A stretch of DNA of 64,000 nucleotides from Streptomyces fulvoviolaceus (GTDB lineage: Bacteria > Actinomycetota > Actinomycetes > Streptomycetales > Streptomycetaceae), in assembly GCF_000718165.1 (NCBI RefSeq), contig NZ_JOEY01000029.1, positions 1-64,000 of the forward strand, given 5' to 3'. Position numbers and translations under genes: made by a program. Under the pieces are notes generated by a model, which was not told the origin of the DNA, ran no database searches, and saw only the letters and a program-made list of their open reading frames with translations. The number at the start of each line of letters is the position of its first letter. The first letter of the stretch is position 1. Of the stretch, positions 28,367 through 37,391 are shown piece by piece.

Positions 28367-29431
28367 ATGCGCTCATCTCGCCGTCACCCGTTGCTCGTCC
28401 CGGCGCTGCTGTGCGCGTTCGCCGTACTTGCGGCCCGCCCCACCGACGCCACCGACGACGGCGCGGGTGAACGGAAGGGCGAAGACCCGGGGGTCAGTGC
28501 GCAGGTGGCGCGGCTGTACGAGGACGCGGCCGTGGCCACGCAGCGGTACGAGGCGGGACGGCGCGAGGCGGAGGTGCAGCGGGCGCAGGCCCAGCGGTTC
28601 GAGGAACTCCTCGACCGGGAGCGGCGGGAGATCGCCGTCCTGCACGGGGACCTCGGCCGGATCGCACGGGCCCAGTACCGCAGCGGCGGGGGGCTGCCGC
28701 TCACCGCGCAGATCGTCCTCGCGAACAGCCCGGACGAGCTGATGCGCGGTCAGCACGTCTTCTCCCAGGCGACACTGGCCGTGGACAACACCATCGACAA
28801 GAGCCGCCGTGCCGAGGCCCGGCTCGCCGCGGACGAGGTGAAGGCCACAGCGGCCTGGCAGACGCTCGAGAAGCAGAACACCGAACTCGCCGGCCTGAAG
28901 AAGGACATCGAGGGCAAGCTCGAACAGGCCCGCTGGCAGCTGCAGGGGGAGGCCGACGCCTCCGTGGCCGCCGGCTCCTGCCGTGGCGCGGTCCGGCTGG
29001 ACCAGCCGCAGCCGGGCGCCACGAGCGGGTGGGTGACGCCGGTGGAGACGTACGAACTGTCCGCGGGCTTCGGCAGCGGCGGCTCGCGGTGGGCCAACCG
29101 GCACACCGGACAGGACTTCGCGGCGCCGATCGGCACACCGGTGCGGGCCGTGGGCGAGGGCCACGTGGTGAAGGTGTCGTGCGGGGGCGCCTTCGGTATC
29201 GAGATCGTGATCGAGCACGCGGGTGGCTACTACACGCAGTACGCCCACCTCGCCGCCGTCACCGTCGACCAGGGCGACCGCGTCGCCCCCGGCCAGTGGA
29301 TCGGGCAGTCCGGCACGACCGGCAACTCCACCGGCCCGCATCTGCACTTCGAGGTCAGGGTCACGCCGGAGCTCGGCTCGGCTGTGGATCCCGTGCCGTG
29401 GCTGGCGGCTCGGGGTGTTCCCCTCGGTTAG
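28367..29431 (+). CDS. Secreted M23 (LytM-like) peptidase with coiled-coil
   Basis: A 354-aa protein: Sec signal peptide (LLVPALLCAFAVLAARP), a coiled-coil of about 160 residues rich in Ala/Glu/Arg, and a LytM domain (about 225-345). The Zn ligands appear in HTGQDF (H and D) and HLHFEV (H-x-H). The architecture resembles EnvC/NlpD-type factors and streptomycete peptidoglycan hydrolases acting on cell-wall cross-links. Its stop overlaps the convergent HAD gene stop (TTAG at 29428-29431). Confidence 0.92.
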   Translation: MRSSRRHPLLVPALLCAFAVLAARPTDATDDGAGERKGEDPGVSAQVARLYEDAAVATQRYEAGRREAEVQRAQAQRFEELLDRERREIAVLHGDLGRIARAQYRSGGGLPLTAQIVLANSPDELMRGQHVFSQATLAVDNTIDKSRRAEARLAADEVKATAAWQTLEKQNTELAGLKKDIEGKLEQARWQLQGEADASVAAGSCRGAVRLDQPQPGATSGWVTPVETYELSAGFGSGGSRWANRHTGQDFAAPIGTPVRAVGEGHVVKVSCGGAFGIEIVIEHAGGYYTQYAHLAAVTVDQGDRVAPGQWIGQSGTTGNSTGPHLHFEVRVTPELGSAVDPVPWLAARGVPLG

Positions 29432-30294
29432 CGCCTTTCCAGCATCTGTTCGATGACTACCGCCACCCCGTCCTCGTTGTTGGCGACCGTCCGGCCCGAG
29501 GCCGCCGCGATCACATCCGGATGCGCGTTGCCCATCGCGTACGACTGCCCGGCCCAGGTGAGCATCTCGACGTCGTTGGGCATGTCACCGAAGGCGACGA
29601 CTTCCTCGTGCGAGATACCGCGCTCGGCACAGCACAGGGCGAGCGTGCTGGCCTTGGAGACGCCGGGACCGCTGATCTCCAGCAGCGCGCTGGGGCTGGA
29701 GCGGGTGACGTTGGCCCGGTCGTCGATGGCGAGGCGGGAGAGAGTGAGGAAGGCGTCCGGGTCCATCGAGGGGTGATAGGCGAGGATCTTGAGCACCGGC
29801 TCGCCGGCACCCGGGCCGTCCGGCGCCAGCAGGGCCTCGGCCGGCGCGAGGTTGTCCGGGATCTCCATGTGCAGCTTCGGATAGTCCGGCTCCTGGTAGA
29901 AGCCGTACGTCTGCTCCACCGCGTACACCGTGCCCGGCGCCGCGTCCCGCAGCAGCCTTACGGCGTCCAGCGCGTTCTCCCGGGCGAGCTCCCGCACCTT
30001 CACGAACCGGTGAGCGCCGGGGCCGCCGTGCAGGTCGACCACCGCGGCGCCGTTGCCGCAGATCGCCAGGCCGTGACCGTGGACATGGTCGCTGACGACG
30101 TCCATCCAGCGGGCCGGGCGGCCGGTGACGAAGAAGACCTCGATGCCCGCCTCCTCGGCGGCTGCGAGGGCGGCGACCGTGCGCGGGGAGACCGACTTGT
30201 CGTCGCGCAGGAGGGTGCCGTCGAGATCGGTGGCTATCAGCCGCGGCGGGACGGTGGGAGCCGGGGTCTCGGGCTGTCGAGTCGCTGAGGTCAC
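29428..30294 (-). CDS. Cof-type HAD hydrolase
   Basis: A 288-aa HAD IIB phosphatase. Motif I is ATDLDGTLL, motif II VTGRP, and motif [14 protein letters not shown]. The C2-type cap lies between. Such enzymes dephosphorylate sugar phosphates or flavin precursors. The GTG at 30294 has GGGAGAA upstream. It is clearly paralogous to the gene at 42221-43024, sharing [13 protein letters not shown] and GDMPND blocks. Confidence 0.9.
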   Translation of the reverse strand: MTSATRQPETPAPTVPPRLIATDLDGTLLRDDKSVSPRTVAALAAAEEAGIEVFFVTGRPARWMDVVSDHVHGHGLAICGNGAAVVDLHGGPGAHRFVKVRELARENALDAVRLLRDAAPGTVYAVEQTYGFYQEPDYPKLHMEIPDNLAPAEALLAPDGPGAGEPVLKILAYHPSMDPDAFLTLSRLAIDDRANVTRSSPSALLEISGPGVSKASTLALCCAERGISHEEVVAFGDMPNDVEMLTWAGQSYAMGNAHPDVIAAASGRTVANNEDGVAVVIEQMLERR

Positions 30295-30389
30295 CGGGTC
30301 ATTCTCCCGCATATGCGTGCACGGCCGTGCGGCAGTCCGCGCATGTGAGTGGTAACCGTCTCCCACCTGCACCCTCACGCTCTGCGGCC

Positions 30390-31292
30390 TCAGCCGAGCT
30401 GTGCGAGCGCCTCCATGGCGATCTGCTCGAAGACCTTCTCGTCCGCGGCGAAGTCCGAGTCGGGGATCGGCCAGTGGATCACGATCTCGGTGAAGCCCAG
30501 TTCCCGGTGCCGGCCCGCGAAGTCCACGAACGCCTCGAGGGACTCCAGCGGACGCGCGCGGTCCGGGGTGAAACCGGTGAGCAGGATCTTGTCCATCCCG
30601 GCCACGTCCCGGCCGATCTCGGCGCAGGCGTCGGCCAGCCGCTCGGCCTGTCCGCGAATGGCTTGAACCGACTGTTCAGGAGTGCCGTTCTCGTACAGCT
30701 TGGGGTCGCCGGTGGTCACCCACGCCTGCCCGTAGCGCGCGGCGAGCCTGAGCCCGCGCGGCCCGGTGGCGGCCACCGCGAAGGGCAGCCGGGGGCGCTG
30801 CACACAGCCCGGGATGTTGCGCGCCTCGTGCGCAGAGTAGAAGTCGCCCTCGTACGACACCGAATCCTCGCTGAGCAGCCGGTCGAGCAGCGGGACGAAC
30901 TCCGCGAGCCGGTCGGCACGCTCGCGCGGGGTCCACGGCTCCTGGCCGAGCGCGGTGGCGTCGAAGCCGGTCCCGCCCGCGCCGATGCCGAGGGTGACCC
31001 GGCCGCCGGAGACGTCGTCCAGGGAGATCAGCTCCTTGGCGAGGGTCACCGGGTGCCGGAAGTTCGGCGAGGTCACCAGGGTGCCCAGACGGAGGTGGTC
31101 GGTGACGGCCGCGGCGGCGGTCAGCGTGGGGACGGCCCCGAACCACGGGCCGTCACGGAAGGTGCGCCAGGACAGGTGGTCGTAGGTGTACCCGGTGTGG
31201 AAGCCGAGCTGCTCCGCGCGCTGCCATGCCTCGCGGCTCCCCTCGTTCCAGCGGCGGTACGGGAGGATCACGGTGCTCAGACGCAAACTCAT
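30390..31292 (-). CDS. LLM-class (F420-dependent type) oxidoreductase
   Basis: A 300-aa luciferase-like (beta/alpha)8 protein. Typical elements are [40 protein letters not shown] and [22 protein letters not shown]. Most actinobacterial relatives use coenzyme F420 as hydride carrier; the substrate is unknown. The ATG at 31292 fits the family start; an upstream in-frame GTG would translate through the parS site. Confidence 0.87.
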   Translation of the reverse strand: MSLRLSTVILPYRRWNEGSREAWQRAEQLGFHTGYTYDHLSWRTFRDGPWFGAVPTLTAAAAVTDHLRLGTLVTSPNFRHPVTLAKELISLDDVSGGRVTLGIGAGGTGFDATALGQEPWTPRERADRLAEFVPLLDRLLSEDSVSYEGDFYSAHEARNIPGCVQRPRLPFAVAATGPRGLRLAARYGQAWVTTGDPKLYENGTPEQSVQAIRGQAERLADACAEIGRDVAGMDKILLTGFTPDRARPLESLEAFVDFAGRHRELGFTEIVIHWPIPDSDFAADEKVFEQIAMEALAQLG

Positions 31293-31316
31293 GCATCGAG
31301 CGTATGCGCCCGAACG

Positions 31317-31332
31317 TGTTTCACGTGAAACA
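31317..31332. promoter_or_regulatory. parS: parS site, perfect
   Basis: TGTTTCACGTGAAACA, a perfect 16-bp palindrome, intergenic between two same-strand genes. Confidence 0.93.
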
Positions 31333-31343
31333 GTCACCCACGG

Positions 31344-31799
31344 TCAACGCGTGCGGCCGTTCAGCCACGGGCTGAGGCCGACCAGGATGAACTCCTTGTG
31401 CACACGGTCGCCCGGCAGCGGCACCATCAGATAGTGGCTCGGCGGGAAGCGGCGCGCCTTGACCCAGGCATGGCCGTCGTAGAGGGCGCGGAGGAAGGCG
31501 GGCACGTCGTCGCGGGCGATGTCCGGGCACTCCACCCCGTCGACGGTGATCAGCGCGTCGTCGTCCGGGAACAGCCGCACATCCACCTGGGGTCGGCCGC
31601 CGAGCTCGACGTAGGCCTCGTGGGGCAGGGAGCCGTCCGGGTCGGCGGTGACGCCGACGCCCGAGGCGGTGCGGCGGGAGGTCTGGTCCGCGCCGATGTC
31701 GTGGGTGACCGTGATGTCGAGCGCGTACTCGGCGGCGAGCGCGCGCAGAGCGGTGACGGCGGCCTCGGTGGTGGGGAGGTGGTCCATGGGCTCGATCAT
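31344..31799 (-). CDS. Hypothetical protein, 151 aa
   Basis: I do not recognise a family. The protein is soluble with an acidic middle (VDVRLFPDDDALITVDGVECPDIARDDVPAF) and a C-terminus suggestive of an alpha/beta fold (HYLMVPLPGDRVHKEFILVGLSPWL). It starts 7 bp after the kptA stop, so it is probably cotranscribed with and functionally tied to kptA. The ATG at 31799 lacks a strong SD, consistent with translational coupling. Confidence 0.7.
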   Translation of the reverse strand: MIEPMDHLPTTEAAVTALRALAAEYALDITVTHDIGADQTSRRTASGVGVTADPDGSLPHEAYVELGGRPQVDVRLFPDDDALITVDGVECPDIARDDVPAFLRALYDGHAWVKARRFPPSHYLMVPLPGDRVHKEFILVGLSPWLNGRTR

Positions 31800-31806
31800 C
31801 CGGGGG

Positions 31807-32370
31807 TCAGTGCGACTCGGGAAACCGCAGATACCGCGATGGCACGGCCTGCGTGAGCCACACCCCGTTCGCGCTGACGTGGAAGACGTGGCCGTCGCGG
31901 TGCATCGCGCCCGCGTCCACGGAGAGCACGACCGGGCGGCCGCGGCGGGCGCCGACGCGCGTCGCCGTCTCGCGGTCGGGCGAGAGGTGCACGTCGTGCC
32001 GGTTCATGGGGCGCAGGCCCTCGGTGCGGATCGCGTCCAGGCAGCGGGCCACGGTCCCGTGGTAGAGGTACGGCGGCGGGGTCGCCGGGGGCAGGCCGAG
32101 GTCGACGTCGATGGTGTGGCCCTGGCTGGCGCGGATCCGGGTGCCGTCGATCGCGAAGCGCTTCTTGTCGTTGGCGGCGACGACGTGGTCCAGCTCCTCG
32201 CGCGTGAACCGGAATCCGTGTGCGGCCGCTGCGGCCATCAATGTGTCGATCTCGACCCAGCCGGCCTCGTCGAGGGTGAGCCCGATCCTTTCGGGCTGGT
32301 GGCGCAGATGCTTCGAGAGGTACTTGGACACCTTCACGGTGCGTCTCTCGTCCATCCTGTTCTCGTTCAT
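31807..32370 (-). CDS. kptA: RNA 2'-phosphotransferase (Tpt1/KptA)
   Basis: A 187-aa protein. Tpt1 hallmarks are VSKYLSKHLRHQPE (first catalytic Arg), YLYHGT, IRTEGLRPMNRHDVHLS, and the C-terminal VFHVSANGVWLTQAVPSRYL. Tpt1 removes an internal RNA 2'-phosphate with NAD+, giving ADP-ribose 1'',2''-cyclic phosphate. In eukaryotes it finishes tRNA splicing; bacterial targets are unknown and may be damaged RNA or NAD+-dependent ADP-ribosylation. The ATG at 32370 is used; an ATG at 32355 is possible. DnaA boxes lie just upstream. Confidence 0.92.
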   Translation of the reverse strand: MNENRMDERRTVKVSKYLSKHLRHQPERIGLTLDEAGWVEIDTLMAAAAAHGFRFTREELDHVVAANDKKRFAIDGTRIRASQGHTIDVDLGLPPATPPPYLYHGTVARCLDAIRTEGLRPMNRHDVHLSPDRETATRVGARRGRPVVLSVDAGAMHRDGHVFHVSANGVWLTQAVPSRYLRFPESH

Positions 32371-32426
32371 CCCGCCAGCGTGCCGGGAGAGACGTGAATC
32401 ACGCGAATGATTTTGGTCGGCATGTT

Positions 32427-32480
32427 TGATCCACAACCAAGTGCGGTTATCCACAGGGGAATTGGCGAATCTGTGGACAA
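32427..32480. promoter_or_regulatory. DnaA-box group
   Basis: TTATCCACA at 32447-32455 (plus), TTGTCCACA as TGTGGACAA at 32472-32480 (minus), and a weaker TGATCCACA at 32427-32435. It is intergenic between kptA and the MerR gene. Confidence 0.75.
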
Positions 32481-32492
32481 CCAGCCGTCGAT

Positions 32493-33425
32493 TCAGGGTG
32501 TTTCGTCAAGATCATCTGATGTGGCGTGACTTGTGGCGAGGTGGTCCAAGGCGCGGGCCCGCACCTCCCGTTCGGCGGCCAGCGCGACGAACGCGGGCGC
32601 CTGTGCCGGACCAACCAGCCCCTCGACGGCCCGCATTGTCTCCGAGGGAATCGCCACGGAACGCGTCTGATCCGGGGGCGGCGCACCCGCCCCGTCGCCC
32701 AGGTGCTGTCGCAGGTGCCGGACCGCCAACGACCGCATCGCCCGGGCGAGTTCCGCGTCCACGGTCTGCTGCGCGAGCGGCCGCAGTCGTCGTACCAGCG
32801 AGGCCGCTTCTGCCGCGTCCGCGTCGGTCGGGCGGTGTGGTCCGTCGAGGTAGCGGGCGAAGACGTGCTCGGTGGTGAACTCCAGGAAACGGGCCGCGAT
32901 GTGCTCCACCTGGCCCCTCAACTCCCGTAGGTGACCGGAGATCGCGGACAGCGGGACACCGGCAGCGTGCAACTCGACGGCCACGGCCAGCTCTTGGGGG
33001 CTCGGCACGAGGAAGGACTCGGAGTCTGCGGGCACCGGCTCCAGTACGCCGAGCTCCACGGCGTCGGCGATCGCCGCGTCGTCGGGTGTGCCGCCGAAGC
33101 GTTCGTCCAGCTCGGCGCGTGAGATCCGTACCGCCTCCTCGTCGGTCCACGGACCGTCGACCTCGGCGACCAGCCCGAGCACCCCGCCGAGACCACGGCC
33201 CGCGTCCCAGGCCTCCAGGAGCTCCTTGATGGAGGCCAGGGTGTAGCCGCGGTCGAGGAGGTCGGCGATCTGGCGCAGACGGGCGAGATGGGCGTCCGCG
33301 TAGACGTTGGCACGGCCGCGGCGCACGGGTCGGGGGAGGAGGCCGCGGTCCTGGTAGGCGCGGATGGTGCGGACGGTGGCGCCGCTGAGGTGCGCGAGGT
33401 CCTCGATCCGGTACGTCCTGTCCAC
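32493..33425 (-). CDS. MerR-family transcriptional regulator
   Basis: A 310-aa regulator. The N-terminal winged HTH (TYRIEDLAHLSGATVRTIRAYQDRGLLPRP) is classic MerR, followed by a long helix and a large (about 220 residues), mostly helical C-terminal domain with no Cys metal site. It therefore probably senses an organic ligand or is a streptomycete-specific type. The GTG at 33425 follows GGAGG; an ATG at 33464 is the alternative. No obvious target is adjacent. Confidence 0.88.
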   Translation of the reverse strand: MDRTYRIEDLAHLSGATVRTIRAYQDRGLLPRPVRRGRANVYADAHLARLRQIADLLDRGYTLASIKELLEAWDAGRGLGGVLGLVAEVDGPWTDEEAVRISRAELDERFGGTPDDAAIADAVELGVLEPVPADSESFLVPSPQELAVAVELHAAGVPLSAISGHLRELRGQVEHIAARFLEFTTEHVFARYLDGPHRPTDADAAEAASLVRRLRPLAQQTVDAELARAMRSLAVRHLRQHLGDGAGAPPPDQTRSVAIPSETMRAVEGLVGPAQAPAFVALAAEREVRARALDHLATSHATSDDLDETP

Positions 33426-33662
33426 GCTCGGCTGCCTCCGTCCGTTGCTGTGCCATCCGTTCAACGGCGCCCGGCGCTGCAGGCCGTGCCCACCCGTTCC
33501 GCGGAACGGGTCGCCGCTGCGGGTGTACGACGTCCCGATCCGGTCCGGGTCGGGATCGTGCAGGGCGTGCTGCGGGTCCGTGGCCGGCGCCTCGCGGCGA
33601 CGAGATCCCGAACAGGCCCGCGTCGAACTCCGCGGCCCGGTGCAGGAATGCCCACGGCGGTT

Positions 33663-34550
33663 CTATGCGACGTCCGCCCTGGCTGCGGTCGACCGTTTCA
33701 GATACTCCACCGCCCGGCTCAACGACCCTTCCTGCGACGGGTGGTAGGAGCGCCGGAAGTATCGGGGTATCGCCGCGCCCAGCTCCCGCCAGGCGGGCAG
33801 CAGCCCCTTCCGTACGGCCTTCTCGTGCTCGGTGAGCGAGTAGCGGAGCCGGCCCGCGAGCTGCGGGTCGTGCCGTATCAGGTAGGCCGTGCCCCACATC
33901 CACAGGTAGAGCATCACCGGCGCCGTCACCGCCATCCCCGCGAGCCGGCGGGCGTATCGGGGCGCGCCCGTGCCGCCGCAGTGCTGGAACATGTCGAAGG
34001 CGACCGCACGGTGTTCGACCTCCTCGGCGCCGTGCCAGCGCAGCAGGTCGAGCATGACCTCGTCGGCGCCGGCCCGGTCCAGGCCCTCGGCGGCCAGGAC
34101 CCAGTCGCCGAGCACCGCCGTGAACTGCTCGATCGCCGCGACGACCGAGAGCCGGAAGCGCAGCCACTCCCGCGCGGGTATCGGCGCGTTGAGGGGAGGC
34201 TGTTCGCCGAGCAGCCGCTCGAAGAGGAAGTCGACGTACTTGGTGAAGTCGGCGGTGTCCAGCTTCTGCGCCGCCAGGTGGTCCAGCACGTGGGTGTGCT
34301 GGACGCTGTGCGTGGCCTCCTGGCCCATGAATCCCTTGACGTCCACCAGGAGTTCGGGGTCTCTCACCCGCGGCAGGGCCTCCTTGAAGACCTTCACGAA
34401 CCACCGCTCCCCCGCCGGCAGCAGCAGGTGCAGGACGTTGATGACGTGGGTCGCGGTCGGCTCGCCCGGGATCCAGTGCAGGGGTGTGCGCGACCAGTCG
34501 AAGGACACCCGGCGCGGGCTGATCGCGTAGTGGGCTTCCGAAGAGCTCAC
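33663..34550 (-). CDS. Predicted metal-dependent hydrolase (PF10118 type)
   Basis: A 295-aa protein of the COG3687/PF10118 group. A ferritin-like arrangement of conserved acid and His residues is visible: FMGQEATHSVQHTH, RWHGAEEVEHRAVAFD, with a hydrophobic helix near residue 205. The reaction is unknown. The GTG start overlaps the stop of the upstream EphD-like gene by 4 nt, so it is the third gene of a coupled operon. Confidence 0.83.
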   Translation of the reverse strand: MSSSEAHYAISPRRVSFDWSRTPLHWIPGEPTATHVINVLHLLLPAGERWFVKVFKEALPRVRDPELLVDVKGFMGQEATHSVQHTHVLDHLAAQKLDTADFTKYVDFLFERLLGEQPPLNAPIPAREWLRFRLSVVAAIEQFTAVLGDWVLAAEGLDRAGADEVMLDLLRWHGAEEVEHRAVAFDMFQHCGGTGAPRYARRLAGMAVTAPVMLYLWMWGTAYLIRHDPQLAGRLRYSLTEHEKAVRKGLLPAWRELGAAIPRYFRRSYHPSQEGSLSRAVEYLKRSTAARADVA

Positions 34551-36301
34551 AGCGGTGGCTCCAGCCGTGCGATCGCCCGCAGTGCCCTGGGCGTGAAGCG
34601 GGACATGAGATGGGCGCCGCGGGCCTCGGGCGTGACCGGGACGACGGCCTGGTTGCGCACGACCGCCCGCAGGATCGCGTCGGCGACCTTCTCCGGCGGG
34701 TAGTTCCGCAGCCCGTACAGCCGCGCGGACTTCTTCTGGCGCCGCTTCTCCTCCTCGGCGTCGACGCCCGCGAAGCGCGCGGTCGAGGTGATGTTGGTGT
34801 TGACGAAGCCGGGGCAGATCGCGCTCACGCCGATCCCCTGCCCGGCCAGCTCGGCGCGCAGGCACTCGCTGAGCATCAGCACGGCCGCCTTGGAGGTGCT
34901 GTAGGCGGGCAGGGCCTTGGAGGGCTGATACGCCGCCGCCGACGCGGTGTTGACGATGTGGCCGCCCTGTCCGCGCTCGGCCATCTGCTTCCCGAAGAGC
35001 CGGCAGCCGTGGATCACGCCCCACAGGTTGACGTCGAGGACCTTCTTCCAGTCCTCCGAGGTGGTGTCGAAGAAGGAGCCGCCCAGGCCGATCCCGGCAT
35101 TGTTGACCAGGACGTCCACCACGCCGTACTCGGCGGCGACCTTCTCGGCGAGCTTCTCCATGGCCTGCTCGTCGGAGACGTCGACGGTCTCCGCCCAGGC
35201 CTCGGGGGCACCGACCAGCCGGGACAGCTCGGCGGTGCGAGCCGCCGCCGCGGCGTCCCGGTCCACGACGACCACACGTGCGCCGGCCTCGGCGAAGGCG
35301 AACGCCGTGGCCCGTCCGATGCCGCTGCCCGCGCCGGTGACCAGGACGAGCTGCCCGCCGAACCGCTCGGTGTACCGGCCCGTCGGCTTGGACGCAGGCC
35401 TGCCGCCCTCCACGGATGTCACGAACTCCGTGATCCAGGCTGTCAGTTGGTCCGGACGGGTGCGGGGGATCCAGTGCTTGGCCGGGAGCGTGCGCCGGGT
35501 CAACTGCGGAGCCCACAGCTCCAGTTCGTCGTAGAGCTTCTCCGAGAGGAACGCGTCCCCCAGGGGCGTGATGAGCTGCACGGGCGCGTGCGCGTACGCG
35601 TCCGTACGGGGGCGGCGCAGTCGGGCCCGGATGTTGTCCCGGTACAGCCAGGCGCCGTGCGCCGCGTCCGTGGGCAGGGACGAGGTCGGATAGTCGCCGT
35701 GGGGGAGCTTCTCGGCGCGCTCCAGCAGGCGGGTCCAGCGCTTGCCGAGCGGGCCGCGCCAGGCCAGTTCGGGCAGCACGGGCGTGTGCAGCGCGTACAC
35801 GTACCAGGACTTGGCGCCCTGGCCGAGGAGCTGGCCGACCCGGCGCGGGGTGGGCCGCCGGAGGCGCTTGTTGATCCAGTGGCCGAAGTGGTCGAGGGAG
35901 GGCCCGGACATCGAGGTGAAGGAGGCGATACGGCCCTCGGTGCGCTTGACTGTGGTGAACTCCCAGGACTGCACCGAGCCCCAGTCGTGCCCCACCAGGT
36001 GCACCGGCCGGTCCGGGCTGACCGCGTCCGCGACGGCCAGGAAGTCGTCCGTCAGCTTCTCCAGCGTGAACCCGCCGCGCAGGGGCTGAGGTGCGGTGGA
36101 CCGGCCGTGGCCGCGGACGTCGTACAACACGACGTGGAAGCGCTCGGCCAGGCGCGGCGCAACCTCGGACCACACCTCCTTGCTGTCCGGATAGCCGTGC
36201 ACGAGGACGACCGTCGGTGCCGAGGGGTCCCCCAGCTCGGCCACGCACAGCTCGACCCCGCCGGTCCGCACCCAGCGCTCGCGCGCGCCCTGCAGCGTCA
36301 C
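34547..36301 (-). CDS. EphD-like fusion: alpha/beta hydrolase (epoxide hydrolase) plus SDR
   Basis: A 584-aa two-domain enzyme. The N-terminal alpha/beta hydrolase (1-300) has VLVHGYPDSKEVW (HG oxyanion motif) and GHDWGSVQSW with the nucleophile Asp typical of epoxide hydrolases. The C-terminal SDR (325-575) has TGAGSGIGRATAF, NNAGIGLGG, and the Ser/Tyr-x3-Lys site (TASAAAY...YSTSKAA). It matches mycobacterial EphD in order and length. The GTG start overlaps the M24 gene stop (GTGA) with SD GGAGGAGAA. It probably works on an epoxidised lipid or ketone. Confidence 0.92.
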   Translation of the reverse strand: MTLQGARERWVRTGGVELCVAELGDPSAPTVVLVHGYPDSKEVWSEVAPRLAERFHVVLYDVRGHGRSTAPQPLRGGFTLEKLTDDFLAVADAVSPDRPVHLVGHDWGSVQSWEFTTVKRTEGRIASFTSMSGPSLDHFGHWINKRLRRPTPRRVGQLLGQGAKSWYVYALHTPVLPELAWRGPLGKRWTRLLERAEKLPHGDYPTSSLPTDAAHGAWLYRDNIRARLRRPRTDAYAHAPVQLITPLGDAFLSEKLYDELELWAPQLTRRTLPAKHWIPRTRPDQLTAWITEFVTSVEGGRPASKPTGRYTERFGGQLVLVTGAGSGIGRATAFAFAEAGARVVVVDRDAAAAARTAELSRLVGAPEAWAETVDVSDEQAMEKLAEKVAAEYGVVDVLVNNAGIGLGGSFFDTTSEDWKKVLDVNLWGVIHGCRLFGKQMAERGQGGHIVNTASAAAYQPSKALPAYSTSKAAVLMLSECLRAELAGQGIGVSAICPGFVNTNITSTARFAGVDAEEEKRRQKKSARLYGLRNYPPEKVADAILRAVVRNQAVVPVTPEARGAHLMSRFTPRALRAIARLEPPL

Positions 36302-37140
36302 TTCTCCTCCGCCCAGCGCCGCACGTGCGGCAGATCGTCGTCCAGCCAGAAGGCGCTCTGCTCGGGGTCCCTCGAGTCGGTGACGACCAGGATCTCCTCG
36401 AACTTCGCGCCCGTACCCCGGAAGCCGAGGTGGGGTTCGACCGCCCACAGGCCCGGCCGGGGCGGGTGGTCGGAGAAGCGGTACGGCGACCACAGCGGGG
36501 ACCAGCCCTCGCGGTGGCCGTGCAGCGCGTCGGCCGCCAGGCCCTTCAAGGACTGCGTGCCGAACCCGAACAGACGCGGGGACCAGCGGCGCTCCCGCAC
36601 CCGGTCCACCTTGTGGGCGATCACGCCGAAGGGATACGCGCGGTGCCGGTTGGCGTAGCCCTGCCGGACCATGAGGCGGTCCACGTCCTCGTAGATCTCG
36701 CGCAGCGGGCGCCGCTCGCGCACCTCGCGGAGGATCAACCCGCGGTGCGCCTCCAGGTCGGCCATGAGCCTGTCCTGCACCGGGTTGATGCCGAGCGAGC
36801 CGGAATAGCCGATGTCGGCGGTGTAGCCCTCGTGGACCGGGGCCATGTCAAGGATGAACGGCATGCCGGGCTCGAGCCGGCGGTTCGTGGGGAAGAACTG
36901 CAGCGGGATGCGGAAGTCCACGAACGCCGTGCGGTCCCCGAACCAGGCGAAGGGCAGGTGGAACCAGTCCCGCACGCCCCGCTCGCGCAGCCACTCGCGC
37001 TGCATGCGGGCGGCCTCGCGCTCGGTCACCCCGGGCTGCAGCCGGGCGGCGACCGCTTCCGCGCACTCGTACGCGAGGCGTTGTACCTTTCTGAACCCCC
37101 GCAGTTCCGCGGCCAGTTCGCCTGCCACTGCCGTCGTCAT
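36298..37140 (-). CDS. M24-family peptidase-like protein
   Basis: A 280-aa pita-bread-fold protein. Metal ligands of aminopeptidases fit: two Asp (FILDMAPVHEGYTADIGYSG), His (GVIAHKVDR), and two Glu (AVEPHLGFRGTGAKFEEILVV). The usual N-terminal creatinase domain is absent. It leads a three-gene coupled operon. The ATG at 37140 follows GGTGGGG. It may act as an Xaa-Pro-type aminopeptidase or be recruited to a lipid or xenobiotic pathway. Confidence 0.88.
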   Translation of the reverse strand: MTTAVAGELAAELRGFRKVQRLAYECAEAVAARLQPGVTEREAARMQREWLRERGVRDWFHLPFAWFGDRTAFVDFRIPLQFFPTNRRLEPGMPFILDMAPVHEGYTADIGYSGSLGINPVQDRLMADLEAHRGLILREVRERRPLREIYEDVDRLMVRQGYANRHRAYPFGVIAHKVDRVRERRWSPRLFGFGTQSLKGLAADALHGHREGWSPLWSPYRFSDHPPRPGLWAVEPHLGFRGTGAKFEEILVVTDSRDPEQSAFWLDDDLPHVRRWAEEK

Positions 37141-37245
37141 GCCACTGCCCCACCCTCGTCGACGCTGACTGCGGTACGTGCCCGTAACTTGACACTGGTG
37201 AATGTGACAGTTGTTAGAGGCTGCGTCAATAGGCCTGTGTGGGCC

Positions 37246-37272
37246 TGTGGACAACGGCCCGGATGTGGACAA
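37246..37272. promoter_or_regulatory. Tandem DnaA boxes
   Basis: Two exact TTGTCCACA boxes on the minus strand (TGTGGACAA at 37246-37254 and 37264-37272), 18 bp apart in the same orientation, between the M24 gene and the ABC operon. Confidence 0.75.
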
Positions 37273-37391
37273 CCGGCCGTGCGTTGTTCGACCTCAGGGT
37301 GACCCCTAGGGCCCCGTACATCTGGAGTCTGACGTCAAGACAGCTCTGCGGGGTGACGACCGGAGTGGTCCGGGTCACTACCGTCTAGGAC

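Noticed and set aside
32512..34404. A 630-codon minus-strand frame over the MerR and PF10118 genes
   Set aside because: Arg/Gly/Pro-rich out-of-frame translation of two genes that have clear domains in their own frame.
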